From contig NZ_DATBKY010000047.1 of the NCBI RefSeq assembly GCF_036555685.1, positions 10,763-74,762 of the forward strand: DNA of 64,000 bases. Direction: 5' to 3'. This stretch comes from Actinophytocola sp036555685 (GTDB lineage: Bacteria; Actinomycetota; Actinomycetes; Mycobacteriales; Pseudonocardiaceae). This document shows, one piece after another, positions 24,362 through 33,070 of the stretch. The notes beneath the pieces are model-generated. The model saw only the letters and a program-made list of their open reading frames with translations. It ran no database searches and had not been told where the DNA came from. The position numbers were made by a program, and so were the translations under genes. How positions within the stretch are numbered: position 1 is the first letter of the stretch; each line of letters starts with the position of its first letter.

Positions 24362-25510
24362 ATGACGAACACCGACATCCGCCCTTTCCGCGTCGACGTC
24401 CCGCAGTCCGAACTGGACGACCTGAACCGCCGCCTCGCCGCCACCCGCTGGCCCGACCAGCTGCCCGGCACCGAGTGGACCCGCGGCGTCCCGCTCGGGT
24501 ACCTGCGCGAGCTGGCCGAGCACTGGCGCACGAGCTACGACTGGCGCGTCCACGAGAAGCAGCTGAACGACCTGCCGCAGTACGTCACCGAGATCGACGG
24601 CGCGACCGTCCACTTCGTCCACGTCCGCTCGCCGGAGCCAGGTGCGCTGCCGCTGGTCCTCACCCACGGCTGGCCCGGCTCGGTCGTCGAGTTCCTCGAC
24701 GTGCTCGGCCCGCTGACCGACCCTGTCGCGCACGGCGGCGACGCCGCGGACGCCTTCCACGTGGTGATCCCGTCCCTGCCCGGCTTCGGCTTCTCCGGTC
24801 CGACCCGCGACGCCGGCTGGGACACCCGGCGGATCGCCCGCGCGTTGGCGGAGCTGATGGCGCGGCTGGGCTACGAGCGATACGGCGCCCAGGGCGGCGA
24901 CTTCGGCGCGCTGGTCTCCCCCGACCTCGGCCGGGTCGACGGCGAACACGTGGTCGGCGTCCACGTCAACGCCGCGACCGTCGGGTTCATCCCGTTCGGC
25001 GGCGTCGACGAGGACACGCTGACCGACGTCGAGAAGGCGCGCTGGGCCCGCCAGCAGAAGTTCCAGCACGAGGGCAACGGCTACTTCCAGGTGCAGGCCA
25101 CCCGCCCGCAGACGATCGCGTACTCGCTCACCGACTCGCCCGTGGGCCAGCTCGCCTGGATCGTGGAGAAGTTCAAGGAGTGGACCCACCCGGCCACGGA
25201 CCTGCCCGAGGCATCGGTCGACCGGGACCGGATGCTCACCAACGTGATGCTGTACTGGCTGACCGGCACGGCCGGGTCGGCCGCTCGGCTGTACTACGAG
25301 AACATGCACGTCGGCGAGTGGCCCTACCGCACCGAGGTGCCGACCGGGGTCGCCGCGTTCGCCGAAGACATCCCGATCCGCCGGTACGCCGAGGAGACCA
25401 ACACGATCACGCACTGGACCGACTTCGACACCGGCGGCCACTTCGCCGCCATGGAGGCGCCCGGCCTGCTGGTCGGCGACGTGCGAGAGTTCTTCCGCGG
25501 GCTGCGCTGA
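24362..25510 (+). CDS. Epoxide hydrolase (alpha/beta-hydrolase, EHN domain), cassette A
   Basis: A 382-residue soluble enzyme of the epoxide-hydrolase family. The N-terminal EHN region spans residues 7-110 (DIRPFRVDVPQSELDDLNRR), then comes the hydrolase core. The oxyanion motif HGWPGS (102-107), the nucleophile Asp180 in GAQGGDFGA and the catalytic His360 in TGGHFAAMEAP are visible. Such enzymes open epoxides to diols. ATG at 24362 has GGGAG upstream. It is followed after 11 bases by the AlkZ-type gene and is clearly similar along its whole length to the enzyme at 34125-35261. The natural substrate is unknown; a reactive epoxide would fit the DNA-repair neighbour. Confidence 0.9.
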   Translation: MTNTDIRPFRVDVPQSELDDLNRRLAATRWPDQLPGTEWTRGVPLGYLRELAEHWRTSYDWRVHEKQLNDLPQYVTEIDGATVHFVHVRSPEPGALPLVLTHGWPGSVVEFLDVLGPLTDPVAHGGDAADAFHVVIPSLPGFGFSGPTRDAGWDTRRIARALAELMARLGYERYGAQGGDFGALVSPDLGRVDGEHVVGVHVNAATVGFIPFGGVDEDTLTDVEKARWARQQKFQHEGNGYFQVQATRPQTIAYSLTDSPVGQLAWIVEKFKEWTHPATDLPEASVDRDRMLTNVMLYWLTGTAGSAARLYYENMHVGEWPYRTEVPTGVAAFAEDIPIRRYAEETNTITHWTDFDTGGHFAAMEAPGLLVGDVREFFRGLR

Positions 25511-25521
25511 GGAGGGTTGCG

Positions 25522-26649
25522 GTGGAGGTCCTGAGCCTGCGGGCGATCAACCGGGCGACGCTCGCCCGCCAGCTGCTGATCGAGCGGGACGCGCGGTCGG
25601 CCGAGGCGGCGATCGAGCACCTGGTCGGCCTGCAGGCGCAGGCGCCGTTCCCGCCCTACACCGGGCTCTGGACCCGGCTCGCCGGCTTCCGTGCGGACGA
25701 GCTCGCGGACGCGCTCCTCGAGCGGCGCGTGGTGCGGGTCGTGCTCATGCGCGGCACCGTCCACCTGGTCACCGCCGCGGACGCGTGCTTCCTGCGCCCG
25801 CTGGTCCAGGTGATCATGGACCGGGACCTGCGGACGAACGCGCTGCACGCCCGCCACCTCACCGACCTCGACGTCGGCGAGGTCGCGGACGCGGCCCGGT
25901 CCGTCCTCGATGGCGAGGCGCTGACCGGGAAGGAGCTCGGCGACGCGCTCGCCGCGCGGTGGCCGGACGTGCCGCCCGGTTCGCTCGCCCACGCCGCGCG
26001 CGGGTTGCTGGCGTTGGTGCAGGTGCCGCCGCGGGCGGTGTGGGGCCGCTCGGGCCAGACGCGGTACCGCACCGCCGAGCACTGGCTGGGCCGGTCCCTC
26101 GACACCGCGCCGGACCCCGCCCGGCTCGTGCTGCGCTACCTGGGCGCGTTCGGCCCCGCGTCGATCGCCGACATCCAGACCTGGGCCGGCCTGACCCGCC
26201 TGCGCGAGGTGGTCGACCCGCTCCGGCCCCGGCTGAGGGTGTTCGCCGACCCGTCCGGTCGCGAGCTGTTCGACCTGCCCGACGCACCCCGCCCGCCGGA
26301 GGACCTGCCGGTGCCGGTGCGGTTCCTGCCGGAGTTCGACAACCTCCTGCTGTCCCACGCGGACCGGTCGCGGGTGATGAGCGAGGAGTTCCGCAAGCGG
26401 CTGTTCGGGGTGCGGAACGGCGTCTTCCCGGGCACGTTCCTGGTGGACGGGTTCCTGCGCGGCGAATGGCGCGTCACGAAGGAGCGGAAGTCGGCGACGC
26501 TGACGATCACGCCGTGGGCCAAGGTGTCCAAGAAGGACACCGCCGCGCTGGTGCGCGAGGGCCGGCGGATGCTGGAGTTCGCCGCCGCGGGCGCGGAGAC
26601 CCGGGACGTGGTCCTGGGTCAGAACGCGGGCCAGGGAATGGCGCGGTAG
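25522..26649 (+). CDS. AlkZ/YcaQ-type winged-helix DNA glycosylase-like protein, cassette A
   Basis: A 375-residue protein of the HTH_42 (DUF1006/YcaQ/AlkZ) superfamily, made of tandem winged helices. The catalytic-site region reads LVGLQAQ (Q38-A-Q40), the Q-x-Q form typical of AlkZ (AZL) rather than the QxD of E. coli YcaQ/AlkX. Other family marks: LWTRLAGF, VVLMRGTVHLV, the RFLPEFDNLLLSHADRSRV segment and FLVDGFLRGEW. AlkZ unhooks DNA crosslinks made by azinomycin; not all Q-x-Q relatives are proven glycosylases. GTG at 25522 has GGAGGG at 25511-25516. The 3' end overlaps the convergent gene by 31 bases. Confidence 0.82.
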   Translation: MEVLSLRAINRATLARQLLIERDARSAEAAIEHLVGLQAQAPFPPYTGLWTRLAGFRADELADALLERRVVRVVLMRGTVHLVTAADACFLRPLVQVIMDRDLRTNALHARHLTDLDVGEVADAARSVLDGEALTGKELGDALAARWPDVPPGSLAHAARGLLALVQVPPRAVWGRSGQTRYRTAEHWLGRSLDTAPDPARLVLRYLGAFGPASIADIQTWAGLTRLREVVDPLRPRLRVFADPSGRELFDLPDAPRPPEDLPVPVRFLPEFDNLLLSHADRSRVMSEEFRKRLFGVRNGVFPGTFLVDGFLRGEWRVTKERKSATLTITPWAKVSKKDTAALVREGRRMLEFAAAGAETRDVVLGQNAGQGMAR

Positions 26650-27413
26650 TCCGCGTCCGGGGTCGGGAACTCCGCCTTGTGCTGGAACTGCTCGGTGCGT
26701 CTTTTCAACGAGCGGATCTCCGCTCTCGTCAGGTGCTCGCCGAGGTCGGCGGCCAGGGAGTCGTCCAGCGCCTCGCGCAGCGTCGCGAGCATCTCCAGCA
26801 CGTCCCCGGGCAGCGGCTCGCCCACCCAGCCCCACAGCACGGTTCGCAGCTTGTGCTCGGTGTGCAGGCAGATGCCGTGGTCGACGCCGTAGACGTTGCC
26901 GTCCGTGCCGTGCAGGACGTGGCCGCCCTTGCGGTCCGCGTTGTTGAGCACCACGTCCAGCGCCGCCATCAGCCGCACGCTCGGGTGGTCGGAGTGCGCG
27001 AGCACCGCCGGATCGCCGAACCGGTCATGGGCGCGCAGCACCCGCCGCCAGCCGTTCGGCACGTCGTCGGGAGCCAGCACGTCGACGAGGTCGTCGCCTT
27101 CCTTCGTGTCCACCCAGAGCTGAACCATGCCCGGGCCGAACGGGCCCGCACGCAGCACGGTCGGTGGGATCAGGTGCAGGCCCGCGGCCTCGGACACCAG
27201 GTACGCGCCCACCTCGCGGCCGGCCAGCGTCCCGTCCGGGAAGTCCCACAGCGCCCGCTCGCCCGACACCGGCTTGTACACGCAGTGCGCGACCGCGTCC
27301 CCGCCGCTGATCTCGCAGAACAGCGTCGCGTTGGACGCGTCCACGAGGCGGCCCTCGACCTCGATTCGACCCCGGGTGAGCAGCTCGGCGACGGCCGGAT
27401 CGGTCGGGAACAA
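26619..27413 (-). CDS. SCO1664-family protein (PI3/4-kinase-like fold)
   Basis: A roughly 264-residue actinobacterial protein related to Streptomyces SCO1664 and M. tuberculosis Rv2133c, with distant similarity to phosphatidylinositol 3/4-kinase catalytic domains (VYKPVSGERALWDFPDG for the nucleotide-binding part, then LDVVLNNADRKGGHVL and YGVDHGICLH for the catalytic and metal loops). The substrate is unknown. The start is uncertain: TTG at 27413 lies just after the DUF3090 stop and aligns with where the family begins; GTG at 27467 would overlap DUF3090 by about 50 bases. Co-transcribed with DUF3090, as in mycobacteria. Confidence 0.8.
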   Translation of the reverse strand: MFPTDPAVAELLTRGRIEVEGRLVDASNATLFCEISGGDAVAHCVYKPVSGERALWDFPDGTLAGREVGAYLVSEAAGLHLIPPTVLRAGPFGPGMVQLWVDTKEGDDLVDVLAPDDVPNGWRRVLRAHDRFGDPAVLAHSDHPSVRLMAALDVVLNNADRKGGHVLHGTDGNVYGVDHGICLHTEHKLRTVLWGWVGEPLPGDVLEMLATLREALDDSLAADLGEHLTRAEIRSLKRRTEQFQHKAEFPTPDADYRAIPWPAF

Positions 27414-27415
27414 GC

Positions 27416-27991
27416 TCAGTCCGTCTCGTCCTCGTCGGTGCGCCGGTACCCGTTCTGCCGCGGGCACACGTGCCCGGCCGGGTCCAGCGGCTCACCGCAT
27501 AGTGGGCACGGCTTGCGTCCCGCGTTGATCACCCGGTCCGCGCGCTCGGCGAACGCCCGCGCCTCGGCCGGTGTCAGGAACACCCGCACCGCGTCCGGGC
27601 CCTCCTCGGTGTCGTCGAGCACCACCGACTCGTCGACCTCGCCCTCGGTGATCGCGAGCAGCTCGATCACGACCGCGCGCGTCTCGGAGTCCCAGCCGAG
27701 GCCCATGGTGCCGACCCGGAACTCCTCCTCGACCGGCACCCGGAGCGGGTCCGCGTCGACGAGATCGTCCGGCGTCTCGTCGGGCAGGTCGGCCCCGAAC
27801 CGCCGGTGGACCTCCTCGAGCAGCGAGCCGATACGTTCGGCGAGCACCGCCACCTGCTGCTTCTCCAGCGTCACGCTGATGGTCCGGGCACTCTCGGAGG
27901 CCTGCAGGTAGAACGTGCGGTCGCCGGGCTGCCCGACTGTGCCGGCGACGAACCGATCGGGCTGGCGGAAGACGTGAATGACACGAGCCAT
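27416..27991 (-). CDS. DUF3090-family protein
   Basis: A 191-residue conserved actinobacterial protein (M. tuberculosis Rv2134c-like). Starts MARVIHVFRQPDRFVAGTVG, has a beta-rich core (FYLQASESARTISVTLEKQQ) and ends in a zinc-ribbon-like CPLCGEPLDPAGHVCPRQNG. The function is unknown. ATG at 27991 has GGAGGTG upstream. It forms an operon with the SCO1664-like gene. In mycobacteria the next gene upstream is the histidine phosphatase and then UppP; here those lie at 56-58 kb. Confidence 0.9.
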   Translation of the reverse strand: MARVIHVFRQPDRFVAGTVGQPGDRTFYLQASESARTISVTLEKQQVAVLAERIGSLLEEVHRRFGADLPDETPDDLVDADPLRVPVEEEFRVGTMGLGWDSETRAVVIELLAITEGEVDESVVLDDTEEGPDAVRVFLTPAEARAFAERADRVINAGRKPCPLCGEPLDPAGHVCPRQNGYRRTDEDETD

Positions 27992-28122
27992 GGCACCTCC
28001 GACACTACGGCAAACGACACGGTCGAGCAGGCCTGTTCCCCCGCCGCCGCCCGCACCAAGCTGGATCTTCGGCAACGTTATCGAAGGCCGTCCGGCGGGG
28101 CTGACCGGTTAGGGTTGCGCGC

Positions 28123-30048
28123 GTGGTGAAGATCGCACAGTACGGTGCCTGGGAGTCCCCGCTCACGGCCGATCTCGTGGCCGCCTCCGACGCCCAGCCC
28201 AAGTGGGTTGACCTGCACGACGGACGCGTCTGGTGGGCCGAGACGAGGCCGACCGAGGGCGGGCGCGTCGCGCTGCTGCGCGAGGGTGACGGCGGTGCAC
28301 CCGTCGAGGTCCTGCCCGCGCCGTGGAATGTCCGCAACCGCGTGCACGAGTACGGCGGCCGCCCATGGACCGTGCTCGACGGGCGACTGCTCGTGTTCAC
28401 CGAGTGGTCCGACCAGCGCCTCTACGTCCTCGACAGCAACGGCGACGGCGAGCCGCGGCCGATCACGCCGGAACCGGAGCGCCACCACGGCCTGCGCTAC
28501 GCCGACCTCTCCCCCGGTCCCGACGGCGCATCCGTGCTGTGCGTCCGCGAGCGGGTCACCGGCGACGGGCCCACCGACATCGAGCACGACCTGGTCCAGG
28601 TCCCGGTCGGCGGCGGCGAGGTCCGCGTGCTCGGCGCGAGCCACCACTTCATGTCCGGGCCGCGGTGCAGCCCCGACGGCACCAAGATCGCCTGGATCGG
28701 CTGGGACCACCCCCGAATGCCGTGGGACGGCGCCGAACTGTGCGTCGCCACGCTCGGCGAGCCCGGCCACCGCGTGCTCGCCGGCGGCGAGCGGGAGAGC
28801 GTCTGCCAGGTCGAGTGGGAGTCGCCCGACACGCTGCTCGCGCTCACCGACCCCGACGGCTGGTGGAACCTGCACCGCATCGGGCTCGACGGCACCAGCC
28901 GCAACCTCCTGCCGTGCGCGGAGGAACTCGGCGGGGCATTGTGGACACCCGGGATGCGCTGGTTCGCCACGCTCGGCGGTGGCCGGCACGCGGTCCTGCG
29001 TTCCTCCGCGCACCTCGCCGTCCTCGACGAGCACACCGGCGACCTGACCGATGTGGACGCCGGCTTCACGTCATGGACGGCCGACGTGAAGGTGCACGAG
29101 GGCAAGGTGGTCACCGCGGCCGGCGGGCCGCACGCCGCGCTCGCCGTCGTCTCCGTCGACCTCGCCACCGGTGCGGCGACGTCGGTGGCGGCCGCGGCGC
29201 CCCCGCCGGTCGACACCGCGTACCTGCCCGAACCGCAGGAGCGCCGGTTCACCAGCCCGGACGGGCGCACGATCCCCGCGATCGTCTACCCGCCGCGCAA
29301 CCCGGACTTCGCCGGGCCGGACGGCGCCGCGCCGCCGCTGCTCGTCCACGCCCACGGTGGCCCGACGGGCAAGGTCCGCTCCAGCCTCGACCTCGACGCC
29401 GCCTTCTTCACCAGCCGCGGCTTCGCCTACGTCTCGGTGAACTACGGCGGCTCGTCCGGCTACGGCCGCCCGTTCCGCGAGTCGCTCAACGGCCAGTGGG
29501 GCGTGGTCGACGTCGACGACTGCGCCACCGTCGCCGCCGCCCTGGCCGCCGAGGGCTCCGCCGACCCCGAGCGGCTCGCCATCCGCGGCGGCAGCGCCGG
29601 CGGCTGGACCTCCGCCGTGTCGATGACCACAGTGGACACCTACCGGTGCGCCACCATCATGTACCCGATCCTGGACATGCTCGCGTTCGTCGGCGAGACG
29701 CACGACTTCGAGTCCCGCTACCTCGACACGCTCGTCGGCACGCTGCCCGAACACCGCGACCGCTACTTCGACCGCTCGCCGATCAACCACATGGACTCCC
29801 TCGCCGGCCCGGTGCTGCTGCTGCAGGGCCTCGACGACCCGGTGTGCCTGCCCGCGCAGGCCGACCGGTTCGTCGCGGCGTTGGACGGCAGCGGCCTGCC
29901 GCACGCGTACCTGACCTTCGAGGGCGAGCAGCACGGGTTCCGCCGCGCGGAGACCATGGTCGCCGCGCTGCGCGGCGAGCTGTCCTTCTACGGCCAGGTG
30001 TTCGGCTTCGACACCCCGGGCGTGCCGAAGCTGGAGCTGCGTACATGA
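28123..30048 (+). CDS. S9-family prolyl oligopeptidase
   Basis: A 641-residue serine peptidase: N-terminal seven-bladed propeller (about 1-370, with DGTKIAWIGWDHP-type blades) and C-terminal alpha/beta-hydrolase (about 375-640). The catalytic triad is visible as Ser in RGGSAGGW, Asp in LQGLDDPVC and His in EGEQHGFR. There is no signal peptide, so it is cytoplasmic. Such enzymes cleave short peptides after Pro or Ala. GTG at 28123 or 28126. The stop overlaps the LD-carboxypeptidase start (ATGA), so the two are coupled; both trim peptides, which suggests a joint role in peptide or wall-fragment breakdown. Confidence 0.9.
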   Translation: MVKIAQYGAWESPLTADLVAASDAQPKWVDLHDGRVWWAETRPTEGGRVALLREGDGGAPVEVLPAPWNVRNRVHEYGGRPWTVLDGRLLVFTEWSDQRLYVLDSNGDGEPRPITPEPERHHGLRYADLSPGPDGASVLCVRERVTGDGPTDIEHDLVQVPVGGGEVRVLGASHHFMSGPRCSPDGTKIAWIGWDHPRMPWDGAELCVATLGEPGHRVLAGGERESVCQVEWESPDTLLALTDPDGWWNLHRIGLDGTSRNLLPCAEELGGALWTPGMRWFATLGGGRHAVLRSSAHLAVLDEHTGDLTDVDAGFTSWTADVKVHEGKVVTAAGGPHAALAVVSVDLATGAATSVAAAAPPPVDTAYLPEPQERRFTSPDGRTIPAIVYPPRNPDFAGPDGAAPPLLVHAHGGPTGKVRSSLDLDAAFFTSRGFAYVSVNYGGSSGYGRPFRESLNGQWGVVDVDDCATVAAALAAEGSADPERLAIRGGSAGGWTSAVSMTTVDTYRCATIMYPILDMLAFVGETHDFESRYLDTLVGTLPEHRDRYFDRSPINHMDSLAGPVLLLQGLDDPVCLPAQADRFVAALDGSGLPHAYLTFEGEQHGFRRAETMVAALRGELSFYGQVFGFDTPGVPKLELRT

Positions 30049-30956
30049 CCCGTACCCGCCCCCGGCGGCTCGAGCCGGGTGACATGGTCGCGATCGTCGC
30101 GCCATCCGGCCCGCCCCCGCCCGAGCTCGTCGACTCCAGCGTCGCCGTGCTGCAGGACTGGGGGCTGCGGGTGCGGGTCGGCAAGCACGTCCTCGACCGC
30201 CACCCCGACCTGCCCTACCTCGCCGGCCAGGACGCGCACCGCGCCGCGGACCTGCAGGACGCGTGGTGCGACCCGGACATCGCAGCGGTGATCAGCGCGC
30301 GCGGCGGGTACGGCGCCATGCGCATGGCCGACCTGCTCGACTGGGACGCGATGGCGCAGGCGGGCCCGAAGGTGTTCACCGGCTCCAGCGACATCACCGC
30401 GCTGCACGCCGCGATCGGCGAGCGGCTCGACGTCGTCACGGTGTTCTCCGCCATCACCGCCGGCCCGTCGTTCGACCAGACCGCCCAGAAGTACCTGCGC
30501 GCAACGCTCTTCGAGCCGGAGTCGATGCTCGAGCTCACCGGCCCGGCCGTCGCCACGATGAACCACGGCTCGGCGACCGGCCTGCTCGTCGGCGGCAACC
30601 TCAGCCTGCTCTCCTCGTGCGTCGGCGCGGCCGGGCCCGCGCCGGACGGCTCGATCGTGCTGCTCGAGGACGTCAACGAGGAGCCCTACCAGCTCGACCG
30701 GATGCTCACCCAGTTGCTGCGCGCCGGCTGGTTCACCGGCGTCGCCGGCATCGCGCTCGGCTCGTGGTCCGGGTGCGGCGAACCGTCCGATGTGTACGCC
30801 GTGATGGCGGATCTCCTGGGCGGGCTGGGCATCCCGATGGTGTGGGAGCTCGGGTTCGGTCACGTCCCCGCACAGCTCACGATCCCGCTCGGCGTCGAGG
30901 CAACGCTCGACGCGGACGCCGGCACGCTGACCCTCGCCGAGCCGGCGCTGCGTTAG
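30045..30956 (+). CDS. S66-family LD-carboxypeptidase
   Basis: A 303-residue cytoplasmic serine peptidase that removes terminal D-Ala from recycled muropeptides; some relatives (MccF) inactivate microcin C. Catalytic residues can be placed: Ser115 in FTGSSDITALH, Glu in LEDVNEEPYQLDRML and His in GFGHVPAQLTIPLG. The ISARGGYGAMRM and GGNLSLLSS segments are typical. Coupled to the upstream prolyl oligopeptidase by ATGA. Its 3' end overlaps by 4 bases the convergent MBL-fold gene. Whether it is LdcA-like or MccF-like cannot be settled by eye. Confidence 0.9.
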   Translation: MTRTRPRRLEPGDMVAIVAPSGPPPPELVDSSVAVLQDWGLRVRVGKHVLDRHPDLPYLAGQDAHRAADLQDAWCDPDIAAVISARGGYGAMRMADLLDWDAMAQAGPKVFTGSSDITALHAAIGERLDVVTVFSAITAGPSFDQTAQKYLRATLFEPESMLELTGPAVATMNHGSATGLLVGGNLSLLSSCVGAAGPAPDGSIVLLEDVNEEPYQLDRMLTQLLRAGWFTGVAGIALGSWSGCGEPSDVYAVMADLLGGLGIPMVWELGFGHVPAQLTIPLGVEATLDADAGTLTLAEPALR

Positions 30957-31669
30957 ACGAGCGCGCGCGGGCGATGGGCCGCCACCGCGGCTCGCATCGC
31001 GTCGCCGGCACCCGCGACGACCGGTTCGCCGTGACCGAAGCACGCGATCTCCACGGCCAGCTCGGCGAGCCGCCGGAAGCTCGCGAGCTGCTGGTCCTCG
31101 TCCTGGTTGAACACGCCCAGCATGACCTCCCCCGCGGGCGTCGTGCCGATCGTGTCGCCGGTGAACAGCACCCGGTGCGCGGGCAGGTACACCGCCACGC
31201 TGCCCGGCGTGTGGCCCGGGATTCCGAGGATCCGCGCGCCGCCGCCGAAGTCCAGCTCGTCACCGTCGTGGAGCTCGATGTCCACCGGACACGGCGGCGT
31301 CGGCGGCAGGCCCAGCGCGCTGATCGTCTCCCAGAGGTGCGCGTCGAACTCGGTGAGCACCGGATCCGGCCGCACCGCGGTGCCGCGGACGAACGCGGCG
31401 TCGGCCTCGTGCACGTGGACCGGCGCGCGGTGCCAGTCGCGCACCTCGGCCGCCGAGCCGGCATGGTCCTCGTGCCCGTGCGTGATCACGATCCGGCGGA
31501 TGGCCGACGTCCCGAGCCCCAGGCTCGCGACCGCCTCGGCGATCTCCGGGCCGGAGCCCGCGACGCCGGTGTCGACCAACGTCAGCTCGTCACCGTCCCG
31601 CCACAGGTACAGCTGGCCGAACTCCACGCGCACCAGGTACAGCGACGGCCGCAGCTCGATGATCTCCAT
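30953..31669 (-). CDS. MBL-fold metallo-hydrolase
   Basis: A 238-residue metallo-beta-lactamase-fold hydrolase with the dinuclear metal motif THGHEDHAG (63-71), a later His in IPGHTPGS, Asp in LFTGDTI and the C-terminal FGHGEPV. No signal peptide. Family members hydrolyse thioesters, lactones or phosphodiesters; the substrate here is unknown. ATG at 31669 is chosen since the conserved part begins there. It is divergent from the Tat-exported aminotransferase-like gene, with 68 bases between the starts. Confidence 0.87.
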   Translation of the reverse strand: MEIIELRPSLYLVRVEFGQLYLWRDGDELTLVDTGVAGSGPEIAEAVASLGLGTSAIRRIVITHGHEDHAGSAAEVRDWHRAPVHVHEADAAFVRGTAVRPDPVLTEFDAHLWETISALGLPPTPPCPVDIELHDGDELDFGGGARILGIPGHTPGSVAVYLPAHRVLFTGDTIGTTPAGEVMLGVFNQDEDQQLASFRRLAELAVEIACFGHGEPVVAGAGDAMRAAVAAHRPRALV

Positions 31670-31737
31670 GCGCCCCACGCTAGGCACGCCCGCACGGGCC
31701 GGCCCGCTTTTTCGCTGTGGGCGCATACGATCTCGGG

Positions 31738-32997
31738 ATGGACGTGATGCGCCGCCGCAGCCTGCTCACCGCCGGACTCGTCACCGGCGCCGCGCTGGCC
31801 GGCTGCACCGCCGCCGAGCCCGTTCGCACCGCTGCCCCACTCGACCCGGCCGACTGGGACTCCGTGCGTGCCCAGTTCCCGCTCGACCCGGCCTTGGTCC
31901 ACCTCGCCGCATTCGTGCTCGCCGCGCACCCCAAGCCCGTCCGCGACGCGATCGACCGGCACCGCGCCGGGCTCGACCGCGACACCGAGCACTACGTCCA
32001 GCAGCACGGCGACGGCGAGGACCTGGTCCGCAAGGCGGCTGCCCACTACCTCGACACCGACCCGGGCAGCATCGCGCTCACCGACAGCACCACGATGGGA
32101 CTCGGGATCCTCTACTCGGGGCTGAAGCTCCGCCGTGGCCAGGAGATCCTGACGACCGAGCACGACTTCTACGCCACCACCGAGGCGGTGCGCCTGGCCG
32201 CCGAGCGATCCGGGGCCACCGTGCGCCGCATCGCGCTCTACGACGAGCCGTCCGCCGCCGGCGAGGCAGAGATCGTCGATCGCATCCGCGCCGCCATCCG
32301 GCCGCGGACCAGGGTCGTGGCGGTCACGTGGGTGCACTCGGGCACGGGCGTACGGCTGCCGATCCCGGCGATCGGCGAGGTGGTCGCCGAGGCCAACGCG
32401 GGGCGCGCGGCCGCCGACCGCGCGCTGCTGTGCGTGGACGGGGTGCACGGCTTCGGCGCGGTGGACACCGACATCGGCGACCTGCGCTGCGACTTCCTCG
32501 CCAGCGGCACGCACAAGTGGCTGTTCGGCCCGCGCGGCACCGGGCTGCTCTGGGGCCGCGACTGGGCCGCGCTCGCCGCGCTGATCCCGACGTTCTCCGG
32601 CGCAGACGACCCGGGGTCGGCGTTCACCCCCGGCGGCTACCACTCCTTCGAGCACCGCTGGGCCGTGCGCGAGGCGTTCGAGTTCCACGAGCGGATCGGC
32701 CGCGACCGGATCGCCGCCCGCATCACCGAGCAGGCCACCCAGCTCAAGGAGGGCCTCGCGAAGATCGACGGTGTCCGGCTGATCACGCCGGTCTCCCCCG
32801 ACCTGTCCGCGGGCATCGTCTGTTGTGAACTGTCCACTATGGATGCCGTCGCGGCGACCGTGCGGTTGCGCGGCGAGCACAAGATCTCCGCGAGCGTGAC
32901 GCCCTACGCCCAGCGGTACCTGCGCTTCGGCCCGAGCATCGTGACCACCCCGGAACAGATCGGCAGGACGATCAAAGCGGTCGCGGCGATCGTCTAG
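31738..32997 (+). CDS. Tat-exported class V aminotransferase-fold PLP enzyme, probable lipoprotein
   Basis: A 419-residue PLP-dependent enzyme of the class V fold (cysteine desulfurase/isopenicillin N epimerase group). The core has TEHDFYATTEAV, the PLP-contacting CVDGVHGFGAVD and the Schiff-base Lys in SGTHKWLFGPRGTG. The N-terminus is unusual: MRRRSLLTAGLVTGAA is a twin-arginine-type signal, followed by a lipobox ALAGC. Export of a folded, cofactor-loaded enzyme by Tat and lipid anchoring outside the membrane is the natural reading. ATG at 31738; ATG at 31747 begins right at the signal. The reaction is unknown. Confidence 0.85.
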   Translation: MDVMRRRSLLTAGLVTGAALAGCTAAEPVRTAAPLDPADWDSVRAQFPLDPALVHLAAFVLAAHPKPVRDAIDRHRAGLDRDTEHYVQQHGDGEDLVRKAAAHYLDTDPGSIALTDSTTMGLGILYSGLKLRRGQEILTTEHDFYATTEAVRLAAERSGATVRRIALYDEPSAAGEAEIVDRIRAAIRPRTRVVAVTWVHSGTGVRLPIPAIGEVVAEANAGRAAADRALLCVDGVHGFGAVDTDIGDLRCDFLASGTHKWLFGPRGTGLLWGRDWAALAALIPTFSGADDPGSAFTPGGYHSFEHRWAVREAFEFHERIGRDRIAARITEQATQLKEGLAKIDGVRLITPVSPDLSAGIVCCELSTMDAVAATVRLRGEHKISASVTPYAQRYLRFGPSIVTTPEQIGRTIKAVAAIV

Positions 32998-33070
32998 CGC
33001 GCCGCACCTCGCTGCCCGGTAAACCACGGCGACGCCGATCGGGCCACGACCCGGGCGAGCAGCGGGTGGC

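Noticed and set aside
30200..31750. Long plus-strand frame through the MBL gene region (30263-31747)
   Set aside because: It is antisense to the MBL gene and out of frame with the LD-carboxypeptidase; composition is Arg/Ala-biased as in GC-skewed shadows.
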